Shown here: one piece after another, positions 39,220-49,262 of the stretch
Numbering within the stretch: the first letter of the stretch is position 1
How the letters are laid out: the number at the start of each line of letters is the position of its first letter
Source of the DNA: Agromyces fucosus
GTDB lineage: Bacteria > Actinomycetota > Actinomycetes > Actinomycetales > Microbacteriaceae
Reading direction: 5' to 3'
Length of the DNA stretch: 64,000 nt
NCBI RefSeq assembly: GCF_004134865.1
Contig: NZ_SDPO01000001.1
Coordinates: 248,001 to 312,000 of the forward strand
The notes under the pieces: model-generated
Database searches by the model: none
What the model was told of the DNA's origin: nothing
Seen by the model: only the letters and a program-made list of their open reading frames with translations
Program-made: the position numbers and the translations under genes

Positions 39220-40014
39220 CTAGTTGGACTTCGCCGTGATCCACACGGTGATCGCGACGATTGCGCCGAGACCGAAGATCCAGATGAACAGACCCTCTGC
39301 GACCGGCCCGAGGGAGCCGAGTTCGATGCCGCCGGGTGAGCGGTTGTCCTGCACGTACTTGAGGTACGTGATGACGTCGCGCTTGTCTTCCGGCGAGATG
39401 TTGAGGTCGTTGAAGACGGGCATGTTCTGCGGGCCGGTGACCATGGCTTCGTAGATGTGCACGCCGGAGACGTCCGTCAGCGGGGGAGCGAACTTGCCTT
39501 CGGTGAGCGCACCGCCGGCGCCGGCGACGTTGTGGCACATCGCGCAGTTGATGCGGAAGAGCTCCGCGCCGTTCGCGGCGTCTCCGCCGCCATTGACGAG
39601 GTGGTCGCTGGGGATGTCGGGGCCGGGGCCGAGCGAGGCGACGTAGTACGCCAGCTGCTTGACCTGCTCGTCGGTGAACTGCGGCGGCTTCTGCTGCGCC
39701 TGGGGGCCCTGCATCTGCATCGGCATGCGGCCCGTGCCGACCTGGAAGTCGACGGCTGCTGCGCCGACGCCGATGAGGCTGGGACCTTCGTCGGTGCCCT
39801 GGGCGGAGAGCCCGTGGCACGTGGCGCAGTTGGCCTGGAAGAGCTTCTTGCCCTCTTCGATCGTCTGCTGCGAGCTCGGGTCGACCTCGGCCTGCGCGAT
39901 CGTGCCGCTGCTCAGCGCGGCGTATGCGCCGCCGGTGAAGACGAGGCCGAGCGCGAGGAGCGCGACGGTGGCGAGCGGGTGCCGGCGTCCGGTGCGTCGC
40001 TTCTGGCGAGTCAT
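39220..40014 (-). CDS. qcrC: diheme cytochrome c subunit of cytochrome bc1 complex
   Basis: A 264-residue membrane-bound c-type cytochrome. An N-terminal hydrophobic segment (ATVALLALGLVFTGGAYA) and a C-terminal anchor (LFIWIFGLGAIVAITVWIT) frame two haem domains with CATCH and CAMCH motifs. The start MTRQKRRTGRR is preferred because AGGAAG lies 7 bases upstream; an alternative ATG eight codons further upstream also has a weak AGGAG. It joins complex III to the aa3 oxidase without soluble cytochrome c. Confidence 0.94.
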   Translation of the reverse strand: MTRQKRRTGRRHPLATVALLALGLVFTGGAYAALSSGTIAQAEVDPSSQQTIEEGKKLFQANCATCHGLSAQGTDEGPSLIGVGAAAVDFQVGTGRMPMQMQGPQAQQKPPQFTDEQVKQLAYYVASLGPGPDIPSDHLVNGGGDAANGAELFRINCAMCHNVAGAGGALTEGKFAPPLTDVSGVHIYEAMVTGPQNMPVFNDLNISPEDKRDVITYLKYVQDNRSPGGIELGSLGPVAEGLFIWIFGLGAIVAITVWITAKSN

Positions 40015-40063
40015 GGGTATCTTCCTGTTCACGGGCATGCTGTGCTGACGCTCCTGATGCGAC

Positions 40064-40696
40064 TTACTTGAGGACGTAGATGACGAAGAACAGCCCGATC
40101 CAGACCACGTCGACGAAGTGCCAGTAGTACGAGACGGCGATCGCGCTCGTCGCCTCGCGGTGACCGAAGTTCTTGACCGCGAAGACACGGCCGATGACGA
40201 ACAGGAACGCGATCAGGCCGCCGGTGACGTGCAGGGCGTGGAAGCCCGTCGTGAGGTAGAAGGCCGAGCCGTACGCGTTCGAGTCGAGTGCGATGCCCTC
40301 GGACACGAGCGTCGCGTACTCCCAGACCTGGCCAGCGACGAAGACACCGCCCATGGCGTAGGTGAGGAAGAACCACTCCACCACGCCCCACTGGGTCGGC
40401 TTCCATCCGGTCGCATACGGCTGGAGGCGCTCGGCTGCGAAGACGCCGAACTGGCACGTGACCGACGACAGCACGAGGATCAGCGTGTTCACCGCCGCGA
40501 ACGGAACGTTGAGCCTGCCGGCCTCGAAGGACCACAGCTCGGGTGATGTCGACCGCAGCGTGAAGTAGATCGCGAAGAGTCCCGCGAAGAACATGACCTC
40601 GCTGCCGAGCCAGACGATCGTTCCCACCGCTACGGTGTTCGGTCGTTTGATCAGGGGCGCGCTCGCCTGATAAGTGATTGAGGTGCTCGTCACCAT
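40064..40696 (-). CDS. ctaE: cytochrome c oxidase subunit III
   Basis: A 210-residue, five-helix subunit III starting [10 protein letters not shown]. It shows [39 protein letters not shown] (conserved His and Gly) and the C-terminal [20 protein letters not shown]. It is the first gene of the ctaE–qcrC–qcrA–qcrB series and divergent from trpD, with 135 bp between. It supports proton uptake and stability of the ctaC/D core encoded on the other strand. Confidence 0.96.
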   Translation of the reverse strand: MVTSTSITYQASAPLIKRPNTVAVGTIVWLGSEVMFFAGLFAIYFTLRSTSPELWSFEAGRLNVPFAAVNTLILVLSSVTCQFGVFAAERLQPYATGWKPTQWGVVEWFFLTYAMGGVFVAGQVWEYATLVSEGIALDSNAYGSAFYLTTGFHALHVTGGLIAFLFVIGRVFAVKNFGHREATSAIAVSYYWHFVDVVWIGLFFVIYVLK

Positions 40697-40831
40697 CCCA
40701 TTATGGCTGAAACGAGGCCTGAGTTTTCGTCATCCGGGGGAGTCGTGTCGCTCCCGACGGGTAAGGGGAGCCTAAGTTGGGCTGGGCGAAGGCCGCGAAT
40801 CCGCCGTGAATCACGCAGATAGGATCGACGC

Positions 40832-41884
40832 ATGCCCGCAGGACAGAACTGGCCAGACATCTTGAATTCCCTCCTCGAGGGGTCCGATCTCAGTGTTTCG
40901 GATGCCGCGTGGTGCATGGAGCAGGTCATGACGGGCTCGATCAGCGAGGCCCAGCTGGCCGGTTTCCTCATCGCCCTGCGCGTCAAGGGGGAGACGGTCG
41001 ACGAGATCGTCGGCTTCCGCGACGCGATCCTCGACCACGCCGTGGCGCTTGCTGTCGACCCGATGGCGCTCGACATCGTGGGCACCGGCGGCGACCGCTT
41101 CGGCACGGTCAACGTGTCGACGATGGCGTCGATCGTGGCCGCGGCATCCGGAGTGCCGGTGATCAAGCACGGCAATCGCGCCGCGAGCTCGTCGTCGGGC
41201 TCCTCCGACGTGCTCGCCGCCCTCGGACTCGACCTCGAGCTGCCTGCCGAGCGCGTTGCCGAGGTGCTCGGCGACGCCGGCATCACCTTCGCCTATGCGG
41301 CGGCGTTCCACCCCGGCTTCCGTCACGCCGGACGCGTGCGCGCCGAGCTCGGCGTGCCGACCGTCTTCAACTTCCTCGGCCCGCTCGTGAACCCGGCCCG
41401 CCCCGAGGCATCCGCGGTCGGTGTGGCGCAGCTCGACCGCGTGCCGCTCATCGTCGGCGTCTTCCAGACCCGAGGTGCCACGGCGCTGGTGTTCCGCGGC
41501 GACGACGGCCTCGACGAACTCACCACGACCGGCCACAGCCATGTCTGGGAGGTGTCGCTCGGCACGGTGAAGGAGCACGACCTCGATCCCCGTGACCTCG
41601 GCATCGCGCGTGCCACGATCGATCAGCTCGCGGGCGGTGACGCGCAGCACAATGCCGTCGTCGTGCACGAGGTGCTCGCCGGTGCCCGGGGTCCGGTGCG
41701 CGACATCGTCGTGCTGAACGCCGCTGCCGGCCTCGTCTCCTTCGAGCTCGCGAAGGATCCGAGCCAGTTCCAGCGCGCGATCCTCGATCGGTTCACCGAG
41801 AAGATCGCCATCGCCGAGGCGGCCATCGACAGCGGCGCCGCCGCACGCAAGCTCGAGCAGTGGATCGCGGCCACGAAGGCCTGA
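40832..41884 (+). CDS. trpD: anthranilate phosphoribosyltransferase
   Basis: A 350-residue enzyme that joins anthranilate and PRPP in tryptophan synthesis. Motifs are DIVGTGGDRFGTVNVSTM (PRPP and metal loop), KHGNRAASSSSGSSD, FHPGFRHAGRVR and FNFLGPLVNPAR. The usual second metal motif DE is seen as FRGDDGLDELT. No other trp gene is nearby; it stands alone beside ctaE, an arrangement I recall in other actinobacteria. No leader peptide or attenuator is evident upstream. Confidence 0.95.
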   Translation: MPAGQNWPDILNSLLEGSDLSVSDAAWCMEQVMTGSISEAQLAGFLIALRVKGETVDEIVGFRDAILDHAVALAVDPMALDIVGTGGDRFGTVNVSTMASIVAAASGVPVIKHGNRAASSSSGSSDVLAALGLDLELPAERVAEVLGDAGITFAYAAAFHPGFRHAGRVRAELGVPTVFNFLGPLVNPARPEASAVGVAQLDRVPLIVGVFQTRGATALVFRGDDGLDELTTTGHSHVWEVSLGTVKEHDLDPRDLGIARATIDQLAGGDAQHNAVVVHEVLAGARGPVRDIVVLNAAAGLVSFELAKDPSQFQRAILDRFTEKIAIAEAAIDSGAAARKLEQWIAATKA

Positions 41885-41896
41885 TTTTCCCGCGCC

Positions 41897-41934
41897 CTGA
41901 GCCTGTCGAAGGGGTCCCGATTCGACAGGCTCAG
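41897..41934. repeat. REP-like palindrome and probable bidirectional terminator between trpD and glpK
   Basis: A perfect 14-bp inverted repeat (CTGAGCCTGTCGAA / TTCGACAGGCTCAG) with a 10-base loop lies between convergent genes. This exact CTGAGCCTGTCGA core is one I recall as a dispersed extragenic palindrome in many high-GC bacteria. It may serve both as an intergenic repeat and as a terminator. Confidence 0.65.
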
Positions 41935-41947
41935 CGAGCACGGAATG

Positions 41948-43462
41948 TCACTTCACGTCGGCGTCGACCCAGTCGAACGTCTTCGTGACGGCCTTCTTCC
42001 AGAGTCGGATCTGGCGGTCGCGCTCGGCCTCGTCCATCGAGGGCTCCCAGCGCGAATCCTCCTGCCAGTTGGCCCGCAGCTCGTCGAGGCTCGACCAGAA
42101 ACCGACCGCGAGTCCCGCCGCGTAGGCGGCACCGAGTGCCGTGGTCTCGGCGACGACCGGTCGCACGACCGGCACGCCGAGGATGTCGGCCTGGAACTGC
42201 ATGAGGGTGTTGTTGGCGATCATGCCGCCGTCGACCTTGAGCTCCGTCAGGTCGACACCGGAATCGGCGTTCACCGCTTCGAGGACTTCTCGCGTCTGGA
42301 ACGCGGTCGCCTCGAGGGCGGCGCGGGCGATGTGGCCCTTGTTGACGTACCGGGTCAGGCCGACGAGCGCGCCGCGGGCGTCGGGGCGCCAGTACGGCGC
42401 GAACAGGCCCGAGAACGCGGGCACGAAGTACGCACCGCCGTTGTCCTCGACCGTCTTGGCGAGCGCCTCCACCTCAGGGGCGCTCGAGAACAGGCCGAGG
42501 TTGTCGCGGAGCCACTGGATGAGCGACCCGGTGACGGCGATCGAGCCCTCGAGTGCGTAGTGGGGAGCGGCATCCCCGAGCTTGTAGCCGAGCGTCGTGA
42601 GCAGCCCGTTCTTCGAGTGGACGATCTCCTCGCCCGTGTTGAAGATCAGGAAGTTGCCCGTGCCGTAGGTGTTCTTCGACTCACCGGCGTCGAACGCCGC
42701 CTGGCCGAACGTCGCGGCCTGCTGGTCGCCGAGGATGCCGGCGACCGGGACTTCGCGCAGCAGGCTCGAGGAGTGCGCGTGGCCGTAGACCTCCGAGGAC
42801 GACTTGATCTCGGGAAGCATCGACTTCGGCACGCCGAACGCGGCGAGGATGTCGTCGTCCCAGGCGAGGGTCTCGAGGTCCATGAACATGGTGCGCGAGG
42901 CGTTCGTGACATCCGTCGCGTGCACGCCGCCGTCGACGCCGCCGGTAAGGTTCCAGAGCACCCAACTGTCGGTCGTGCCGAAGAGCAGGTCGCCGGCCTC
43001 GGCCTTCTCACGCGCACCGGGCACGTTCTCGAGGATCCAGACGATCTTGGTGCCCGAGAAGTAGGTCGCGAGCGGGAGGCCGACCTGCTGCTTGAATCGC
43101 TCGACGCCGCCGTCGGCCGCGAGCCGGTCGACGATCGGCTGGGTGCGGGTGTCCTGCCAGACGATGGCGTTGTAGACGGGGCGACCGGTCGTCTTGTCCC
43201 AGACGACCGCGGTCTCGCGCTGGTTCGTGATGCCCACCGCGGCGATGTCATGACGGGTGAGGTTGGCCTTGCCGAGGGCCTGGCCGATCACCTCGCGCGT
43301 GTTGTCCCAGATCTGGGTGGCGTTGTGCTCGACCCAGCCGGCCTGCGGAAAGATCTGCTCGTGTTCGAGTTGTCCGGTCGAGATGATCGATCCGGCCTTG
43401 TCGAAGATGATCGCGCGCGACGAGGTCGTGCCCTGGTCGATCGCGAGGATGTAGTCGGCCAT
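41948..43462 (-). CDS. glpK: glycerol kinase
   Basis: A 504-residue FGGY kinase that phosphorylates glycerol. Motifs are [51 protein letters not shown], and the C-terminal FGGY signature [28 protein letters not shown]-type residues are seen as [17 protein letters not shown]. It shares the operon with glpF upstream and is convergent with trpD. Regulation by EIIAGlc, as in enterobacteria, cannot be judged here. Confidence 0.97.
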   Translation of the reverse strand: MADYILAIDQGTTSSRAIIFDKAGSIISTGQLEHEQIFPQAGWVEHNATQIWDNTREVIGQALGKANLTRHDIAAVGITNQRETAVVWDKTTGRPVYNAIVWQDTRTQPIVDRLAADGGVERFKQQVGLPLATYFSGTKIVWILENVPGAREKAEAGDLLFGTTDSWVLWNLTGGVDGGVHATDVTNASRTMFMDLETLAWDDDILAAFGVPKSMLPEIKSSSEVYGHAHSSSLLREVPVAGILGDQQAATFGQAAFDAGESKNTYGTGNFLIFNTGEEIVHSKNGLLTTLGYKLGDAAPHYALEGSIAVTGSLIQWLRDNLGLFSSAPEVEALAKTVEDNGGAYFVPAFSGLFAPYWRPDARGALVGLTRYVNKGHIARAALEATAFQTREVLEAVNADSGVDLTELKVDGGMIANNTLMQFQADILGVPVVRPVVAETTALGAAYAAGLAVGFWSSLDELRANWQEDSRWEPSMDEAERDRQIRLWKKAVTKTFDWVDADVK

Positions 43463-43554
43463 TCGGTTTCTCTCTCAATCTGCTCAGCCGGCCGAGACCG
43501 GCGGTCGTGCCGCGGATGACGCGGGGCCGGCCCGACGGACCGGCCCCGACGTCA

Positions 43555-44340
43555 TCAGGTGATGATGGGCAGCAGCGGGATCGCCAGCCACCCGGCCAGC
43601 AGTCCGCCGATGACCGGGCCGATCACGGGTACCCATGAGTACGACCAGTCGCTGCCGCCCTTGCCGTGGATCGGCAGGATGGCGTGCGCGATGCGCGGGC
43701 CGAGGTCACGGGCCGGGTTGATCGCGTAGCCGGTCGGGCCACCGAGGGAGACGCCGATACCGATCACGAGCAGTGCCACGGGCAACGCTCCGAGGGCCGC
43801 GAGACCGCCGTCGCCCTGCCTGCCGCCGCCGAAGCCGATCACGACGAAGACCAGCACGAAGGTGCCGATGATCTCGGTGACGAGGTTCCAGGCGTAGTTG
43901 CGAATGCCGGGACCCGTCGAGAAGACGCCGAGCTTCGAGGCGGGTTGCGGCTCCTCGTCGAAGTGCTGCTTGTAGGCGAGCCAGACGATCACGGCGCCGA
44001 TGATCGCTCCGATGAACTGGGCGCCGATGTAGGCGCTCACGGAGACGGGATCGACCGGTACGGTGAGGCCGAGCCCGGCGTTGCCGAACTCGGTCGCGCC
44101 GTTGGCGACGAGACCGAGGGTGACGGCCGGGTTGATGTGCGCGCCCGACGCGTAGGAGACGATGACACCGGCGAAGACCGCGAGGCCCCAGCCGATCGTC
44201 ACCATGAGGAATCCGCCGTTGTAGCCCTTCGTCTTGGCGAGGGCCACGTTGGCCACGACACCACAGCCGAGGAGCACGAGCATCGCGGTACCGACGAGCT
44301 CGCTGAGGAACAACACTCCGAGATTGTCCACGTTGACCAT
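43555..44340 (-). CDS. glpF: glycerol facilitator (aquaglyceroporin)
   Basis: A 261-residue MIP channel with six membrane helices. The two pore motifs are HINPAVTLG and YAINPARDLGPR. NPARD in the second motif, with Asp rather than the NPARS/F of water channels, marks a glycerol-type pore. It is the first gene of glpF–glpK; the kinase traps incoming glycerol. It is divergent from dhaKLM across 206 bp, which may carry shared control. Confidence 0.95.
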   Translation of the reverse strand: MVNVDNLGVLFLSELVGTAMLVLLGCGVVANVALAKTKGYNGGFLMVTIGWGLAVFAGVIVSYASGAHINPAVTLGLVANGATEFGNAGLGLTVPVDPVSVSAYIGAQFIGAIIGAVIVWLAYKQHFDEEPQPASKLGVFSTGPGIRNYAWNLVTEIIGTFVLVFVVIGFGGGRQGDGGLAALGALPVALLVIGIGVSLGGPTGYAINPARDLGPRIAHAILPIHGKGGSDWSYSWVPVIGPVIGGLLAGWLAIPLLPIIT

Positions 44341-44546
44341 CCATCCTTTTCGCTAGCCCGGGGGCATCGCCCAGGGGCGGAACACAGCCCACGATACTCA
44401 GAGCGGCTACGGCGGGGAATGGGGCGGGTGAGATTCGCACTGCCCCCTTACGGTTGAGCGCACGTCGGGCGTAGGTTGGCGGGGGAATGCTGCGTCGACG
44501 TCGCTGCACGGCTGAACGGCGCCCGGCAGTCGAGGAAGGGGATGTC

Positions 44547-45548
44547 GTGAAGAAGATCATCAACGATCCCAAGCGGGTCGTCGACGAGTCGGTCGCAGGG
44601 TTCGGCCTTGCCCATGCCGATCTCGTGCGCGTGGAGTTCGATCCGATCCGTGTCGTGCGTGCCGACGCGCCGATCGCCGGCAAGGTCGGCATCGTGAGCG
44701 GTGGCGGCAGCGGGCACGAGCCCCTGCACGCGGGATACGTCGGCTTCGGCATGCTCGACGCCGCCGTACCGGGTGCGGTGTTCACCTCGCCGACGCCGGA
44801 TCCGATCCTCGCCGCGACGAAGGCGGTCGACGGAGGGGCCGGCGTGCTCCACATCGTGAAGAACTACACGGGCGACGTGCTGAACTTCGAGACGGCCGCC
44901 GACCTGGCCGCCGCCGACGGCATCGAGGTCCGCTCCGTCGTCACGAACGACGACGTGGCCGTCAAGGACTCGCTCTACACGGCAGGTCGCCGGGGCGTTG
45001 CCGGCACCGTGCTCGTCGAGAAGATCGCGGGCGCCGCTGCCGAACGCGGGGACTCGCTCGACGAGGTCGTCGCCGTCGCGGAGCGCGTGAACGCCAGTGC
45101 GCGCTCCATGGGGCTCGCCCTGACGCCGTGCATCGTGCCCCATGCAGGCGAGCCGAGCTTCACGCTCGCCGAAGACGAGATCGAGATCGGGATCGGCATC
45201 CACGGGGAGCCCGGGAGGGAACGCGTCAAGCTCGAACCCGCCGATCGCCTGGTCGATCGGCTGCTCGAGCCGATCCTCGAAGACCTCCCGTACGAGCGCG
45301 GCGAGCGAGCGCTGCTCTTCGTCAACGGCATGGGCGGCACGCCGCAGATCGAGCTGTATCTGGCCTATCGGCGGGCGGCGGAAGTGCTCGAGGAGCGCGG
45401 CATCGAGATCGCCCGCTCTCTCGTGGGCAACTACATCACCGCGCTCGAGATGCAGGGAATGTCGATCACGTTGCTGAAGCTCGATGACGAGATGATCGAA
45501 TTGTGGGATGCCCCGGTGCAGACGGCTGCGCTGCGGTGGGGCCGCTAG
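44547..45548 (+). CDS. dhaK: PTS-dependent dihydroxyacetone kinase, DhaK subunit
   Basis: A 333-residue dihydroxyacetone-binding subunit. The GTG start ([12 protein letters not shown]) follows GAGGAAGGG. Substrate loops are [16 protein letters not shown] and the region ending [13 protein letters not shown], followed by [15 protein letters not shown]. The His of the latter stretch forms a hemiaminal with dihydroxyacetone in homologues. The phosphate comes from DhaL-ADP recharged by DhaM. It is the first gene of dhaKLM, and the short gaps show an operon. Confidence 0.95.
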   Translation: MKKIINDPKRVVDESVAGFGLAHADLVRVEFDPIRVVRADAPIAGKVGIVSGGGSGHEPLHAGYVGFGMLDAAVPGAVFTSPTPDPILAATKAVDGGAGVLHIVKNYTGDVLNFETAADLAAADGIEVRSVVTNDDVAVKDSLYTAGRRGVAGTVLVEKIAGAAAERGDSLDEVVAVAERVNASARSMGLALTPCIVPHAGEPSFTLAEDEIEIGIGIHGEPGRERVKLEPADRLVDRLLEPILEDLPYERGERALLFVNGMGGTPQIELYLAYRRAAEVLEERGIEIARSLVGNYITALEMQGMSITLLKLDDEMIELWDAPVQTAALRWGR

Positions 45549-45579
45549 GCCCGAGCGAATGATCGAAGGGGGAATCTCG

Positions 45580-46227
45580 GTGGGATTGGACATCACCTGG
45601 GCCGTGGACTGGGTCAGACGAAGCGCGCAGGTGATCGCCGATCACCGAGTCGAGCTCATCACGCTCGACCGCGAGATCGGCGACGGCGATCACGGCGAGA
45701 ACATGGATCGAGGGTTCCAGGCGGTGCTGCCGAAGCTCGACGATCTCGCCGCGGGATCGACGCCGGGCGATGTCCTGAAACTCGTCGCGACGACGCTCAT
45801 CTCGACGGTCGGTGGTGCGGCTGGTCCGCTCTACGGCACCGCCTACCTGAAGGCCGCGGCGGCCGCCGGTGGTGCCGTGTCGCTCGACGGTACGGCGATC
45901 GCCGCGATTCTGACGGCAGCGCGCGACGGCGTCGTGTCGCGCGGCAAGGCGGAGTCCGGCGACAAGACGATGATCGACGCGTGGACTCCAGCCGTCGATG
46001 CAGCGGATGCCGCGGCCGCGGCGGGTGTCGATGCCGCCGGCGTCTTCGCGGCGGCTGCCGACGCGGCGGAGGCGGGCGCCGTCGCGACGGAGCCGCTGGT
46101 CGCGCGGAAGGGCCGTGCGAGCTATCTGGGCGAACGATCGGCCGGTCACCGCGACCCGGGTGCCGAGTCGAGCGCACTGCTGCTTCGAGCGGCCGCCGAC
46201 GCGGCGGCGGCATCCGCGGGTGCCTGA
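45580..46227 (+). CDS. dhaL: dihydroxyacetone kinase, ADP-binding DhaL subunit
   Basis: A 215-residue DhaL. The GTG start (VGLDITWAVDW) is chosen for the strong AAGGGGGA 7 bases before it; an in-frame ATG seven codons upstream is an alternative. The Mg–ADP motif DREIGDGDHGENM spans residues 30–42, and STVGGAAGPLYG closes the nucleotide pocket. Its ADP stays bound and is phosphorylated by DhaM. dhaM begins 2 bases after its stop. Confidence 0.94.
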   Translation: MGLDITWAVDWVRRSAQVIADHRVELITLDREIGDGDHGENMDRGFQAVLPKLDDLAAGSTPGDVLKLVATTLISTVGGAAGPLYGTAYLKAAAAAGGAVSLDGTAIAAILTAARDGVVSRGKAESGDKTMIDAWTPAVDAADAAAAAGVDAAGVFAAAADAAEAGAVATEPLVARKGRASYLGERSAGHRDPGAESSALLLRAAADAAAASAGA

Positions 46228-46228
46228 C

Positions 46229-46954
46229 ATGGCCGTTCCGGGGAAGGTCGGGCTGCTCTTCGTCTCGCACTCGGCGGCGATCGCGACGGGGCTCGTCGAG
46301 CTCGCGAGGCAGATGGCGCCGACCGCAACGCTCGTCGCCGCGGGCGGCACCGATGACGGTCGCATCGGCACGAGCTTCGATCTCGTGAGCGCCGGCATCA
46401 CCGAGGCCGATTCCGGCTCAGGAGTCGTCGTGCTGTGCGATCTCGGTTCTGCGATCCTCACGGCCGAGACCGCACTCGACTTCCTCGACGACGATGCTCG
46501 CGCACGAGTGCGCATCGTCGACGCTCCGCTCGTCGAGGGCGGCGTCGCCGCAGCAGTCGCCGCCGAGGCGGGGGATCCGCTCGAGGTCGTCGTCGCCGCT
46601 GCCGAGTCGGCACGAGGGGCGGCCACGGCTGCGAGCGCGGGGGCCGTCTCGAGCGGGGAGACCGCGGATGACGGTGCGAACATTGGCGCCGCGGCATCCG
46701 GCTACACCCGAAGCATCCGTCTGGTGAACTCCGACGGGCTGCACGCCCGGCCCGCCGCGGAACTCGTGAAGCTCGCGAGCACGTTCCCGCAGAAGGTCAC
46801 CGTGAACGGCACCGACGCGAAGAGCCTGCTCGGCATCATGTCGCTCGGCCTGACGAAGGGGGCCCAGGTCGACATCTCGAGCCGAGATCTCAGCGGCCGC
46901 GAAGCGGTCGACGCGTTGGCGGCACTCGCGGAGTCCGGGTTCGGCGAGAGCTGA
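46229..46954 (+). CDS. dhaM: PTS phosphotransfer subunit DhaM, EIIA–HPr fusion
   Basis: A 241-residue two-domain phosphotransferase. Residues 1–130 form a mannose-type EIIA domain with the phosphorylated His14 (FVSHSAAIA). A linker follows, and residues about 160–241 form an HPr domain with His172 (GLHARPAAELVKL) and the regulatory serine in KSLLGIMS. Unlike E. coli DhaM, there is no third EI-like domain, so a separate enzyme I must feed it. It recharges DhaL. It is convergent with the SDR gene. Confidence 0.93.
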   Translation: MAVPGKVGLLFVSHSAAIATGLVELARQMAPTATLVAAGGTDDGRIGTSFDLVSAGITEADSGSGVVVLCDLGSAILTAETALDFLDDDARARVRIVDAPLVEGGVAAAVAAEAGDPLEVVVAAAESARGAATAASAGAVSSGETADDGANIGAAASGYTRSIRLVNSDGLHARPAAELVKLASTFPQKVTVNGTDAKSLLGIMSLGLTKGAQVDISSRDLSGREAVDALAALAESGFGES

Positions 46955-46965
46955 ACGTGATCTCG

Positions 46966-47730
46966 TCAGTTGCCGCCCGCGACACGGATGTCCGCACCCG
47001 TGGTGTACGAGGCATCCGCTGAGAAGAGATAGGCGACCGCACCGGCGATCTCGTGCGGCTCACCGGCACGGCGCATCGGGATGTTCGGTGCGCGCTCTTC
47101 GGGAGCATTGGGTCGCCCGGCCTCAGCATGGATCTCGGTGTGCGTCGTACCGGGGGAGACCGTGTTGACCCGCACGCCGACGGGGCCGAACTCCTTCGAC
47201 GCCCCCGTCGTGAGCGCGTTGAGCGCCGCCTTGCTCATGGCGTAGGGGATGTAGGTGTTCGGGGATCCGCTGCGAGCCGCACCCGAGGAGATGTTCACGA
47301 TGCTGCCGCCCGCACCGCCGCGATCGGTCGCCATGTGCGCGATCGCGGCCCGCGTGAGCGCGATGGGGGCGAGTACGTTCACCCGGAAGAGCACCTCGCT
47401 CTCGTCGAGACTCGCGTCGAGGAACCCCCCGATGCGCCCCGTGATGCCGGCGTTGTTGACGAGGCCGGTGACCCTGCCGAACTCCGCGATCGCCGCGGGC
47501 ACGACGGTCGACGCGGCCTCGAGATCGGCGAGGTCGACCTGCAGCAGGAGCACTCGGGCACCGGATGCCGCGCAGCGACGTGCGATCGCATCGGCCTCGT
47601 CACGTCGCTCGCGATAGGTCAGCACGAGGTCGTGCCCGTCGGCGGCGAGGCGTTCGGCGATGGCAGCGCCGATTCCGCGGCTCGCGCCGGTGATGATCGT
47701 GACCTGGCGTGGGGCTGAGGCATCCGTCAT
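46966..47730 (-). CDS. short-chain dehydrogenase/reductase
   Basis: A 254-residue classical SDR starting MTDASAPRQV. The nucleotide loop is TGASRGIGAAIAE, followed by NNAGITG, the catalytic serine in NISSGAA, and Y-x3-K in YIPYAMSKAAL. FGPVGVRVNTVSPGTT and the C-terminal GADIRVAGGN are typical of glucose-dehydrogenase-like and FabG-like SDRs. The substrate is unknown. TYRER at the second strand end suggests NADPH. It is convergent with dhaM and stands alone. Confidence 0.9.
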   Translation of the reverse strand: MTDASAPRQVTIITGASRGIGAAIAERLAADGHDLVLTYRERRDEADAIARRCAASGARVLLLQVDLADLEAASTVVPAAIAEFGRVTGLVNNAGITGRIGGFLDASLDESEVLFRVNVLAPIALTRAAIAHMATDRGGAGGSIVNISSGAARSGSPNTYIPYAMSKAALNALTTGASKEFGPVGVRVNTVSPGTTHTEIHAEAGRPNAPEERAPNIPMRRAGEPHEIAGAVAYLFSADASYTTGADIRVAGGN

Positions 47731-47825
47731 GCATCAAGCCTATTCGCGATGCCGTGCCGTGTGCCGCGGACGGTGGGGGAGCGGGCAGTGGCGGTGCGGA
47801 CTGAAGCGGGCGTACCATCAGGCGC

Positions 47826-48158
47826 ATGATGGCACGTGACGAAGCGAGCCGCGACGACGGCAACGCATTCACCCACTTCTTCGAGAAGGTCGACCGGGTG
47901 CTGGAGCCGGTCTTCACCAATCCGCCGACCCCAGCCGATGAAGCGGAACTCGAGCCGACCGATGGCAAGGCTTGCCCGATCTGCGGACACCCGATGTTCG
48001 AGCACTTCATCGATCACTCGACGCCGAACACCGTGCTCGTGTGCCCGACCGACGAACGGCTGCCAGAGCGCGAGGTCGATGGGCCCTACAACGAGCTCGG
48101 CATGCCGGCCACTGGGCGGCGACTCGAGAAATACGCAGAGCGGCACGCGAACGACTGA
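47826..48158 (+). CDS. hypothetical protein with a CxxC zinc-like motif
   Basis: A 110-residue protein that I do not recognise. It starts MMARDEASRDDG (ATG at 47826, with a second ATG directly after). The centre contains CPICGHPMFEHFIDHS, then VLVCPTDERLP, which supplies three cysteines and several histidines able to hold one metal ion. The N-terminal part is helical (FTHFFEKVDRVLEPVF) and the C-terminal part is charged. Codon use is typical of the genome and the ribosome site is weak. It is divergent from the SDR gene. Confidence 0.6.
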   Translation: MMARDEASRDDGNAFTHFFEKVDRVLEPVFTNPPTPADEAELEPTDGKACPICGHPMFEHFIDHSTPNTVLVCPTDERLPEREVDGPYNELGMPATGRRLEKYAERHAND

Positions 48159-48264
48159 CGATCGGGCGTCATCGGCGTTCCTCGTGCGGAGCGATCGCAT
48201 CGAACGGCGATAGTCGGGTGGAGCCCCTCATCGACGAGCAGGCTGGACGTCGAAGGGGGAATCC

Positions 48265-49149
48265 GTGATCGCACTGCTCAATCGACTCGTCGACTTCGTC
48301 GAGGATCACCTCACCGAGGAGATCGACATCGCCGGCCTTGCGGGCCGCCTCGGCACCACGGACTACCACCTGCGCCGGATGTTCTCATCATTGGCCGGCA
48401 TGCCGTTGTCCGAGTACGTGCGGCGCCGCCGCATGTCGGTCGCCGCGTCCGAGGTCCTGGGAGACGGTGACCTGCTCGGCATCGCGACCAGGTTCGGCTA
48501 CGGCTCGACCGAGGCGTTCAACCGGGCGTTCAGATCGGTGCACGGCGTCGGCCCCGGCGATGTCCGCCGGAACGGTGGCCCCCTTCGCACACAATCGCAG
48601 CTCAGGTTCCGCCTGACCGTAGAAGGGAACACCCCGATGGACACCCGCATCGCCGATCGACCTGCGTTCCGACTCATCGGACATTCGGCACGCGTGCCGC
48701 TCATCCACCACGGTGCCAACCCGCACATCCAAGCGCACATCGCCGCGCTGCCGCCGACCGAGCATCAGCGCCTGAAGGGGTTGGGCGACACGGAGCCGGC
48801 GGGGCTCCTGCAGGTGAGTGCCGATGTGGATCCCGACTACACGGAGGGCAGCGAGCTGACCTATCTCCATGGCGTCGCGGTCGCCGAGGCGACCTCGGTG
48901 CCGGAAGACCTCGACGCCATCGAGGTCGGCGCCGGCACCTGGGCCGTCTTCCGCGTCGAGGGCGCCTATCCGGCGGCGCTGCAGTCCACGTGGGCCGCGA
49001 CCGCCACCGAATGGTTCCCCTCGAACCCCTGGCAGTTGAGGCCGGGCCCCTCGATCGTGGCGGTCCTCGACCGCGCGCCCGACTTCAGTACGGCGACCTG
49101 CGAGTTGTGGTTGCCGGTGGAACGCACCGAAGCGGATGCGCCGGGTTGA
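48265..49149 (+). CDS. AraC-family regulator with GyrI-like effector domain
   Basis: A 294-residue regulator with AAGGGGGA before its GTG start (VIALLNRLVDF). Residues 1–105 form two AraC-type helix-turn-helix motifs (IDIAGLAGRLGTTDYHLRRM; LLGIATRFGYGSTEAFNRAF). Residues about 125–290 form a GyrI/SOUL-type ligand pocket (DTRIADRPAFRLIGHSARV; TWAVFRVEGAYPAALQST). Such N-terminal-HTH fusions resemble the Rob/SoxS and BmrR-type sensors of amphipathic compounds. It could respond to bile salts or other toxins handled by nearby genes, which is inference only. Confidence 0.88.
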   Translation: MIALLNRLVDFVEDHLTEEIDIAGLAGRLGTTDYHLRRMFSSLAGMPLSEYVRRRRMSVAASEVLGDGDLLGIATRFGYGSTEAFNRAFRSVHGVGPGDVRRNGGPLRTQSQLRFRLTVEGNTPMDTRIADRPAFRLIGHSARVPLIHHGANPHIQAHIAALPPTEHQRLKGLGDTEPAGLLQVSADVDPDYTEGSELTYLHGVAVAEATSVPEDLDAIEVGAGTWAVFRVEGAYPAALQSTWAATATEWFPSNPWQLRPGPSIVAVLDRAPDFSTATCELWLPVERTEADAPG

Positions 49150-49262
49150 TCGCCCATTCGGCGTTCGCCGCAATCCTCCGCTGGATTGCACCGGCGATCG
49201 CGATCGTGTTCACCGCGTCGGCGACCGCTTCACGACCGGGCGATCGGCGCGGCGCACGAACC

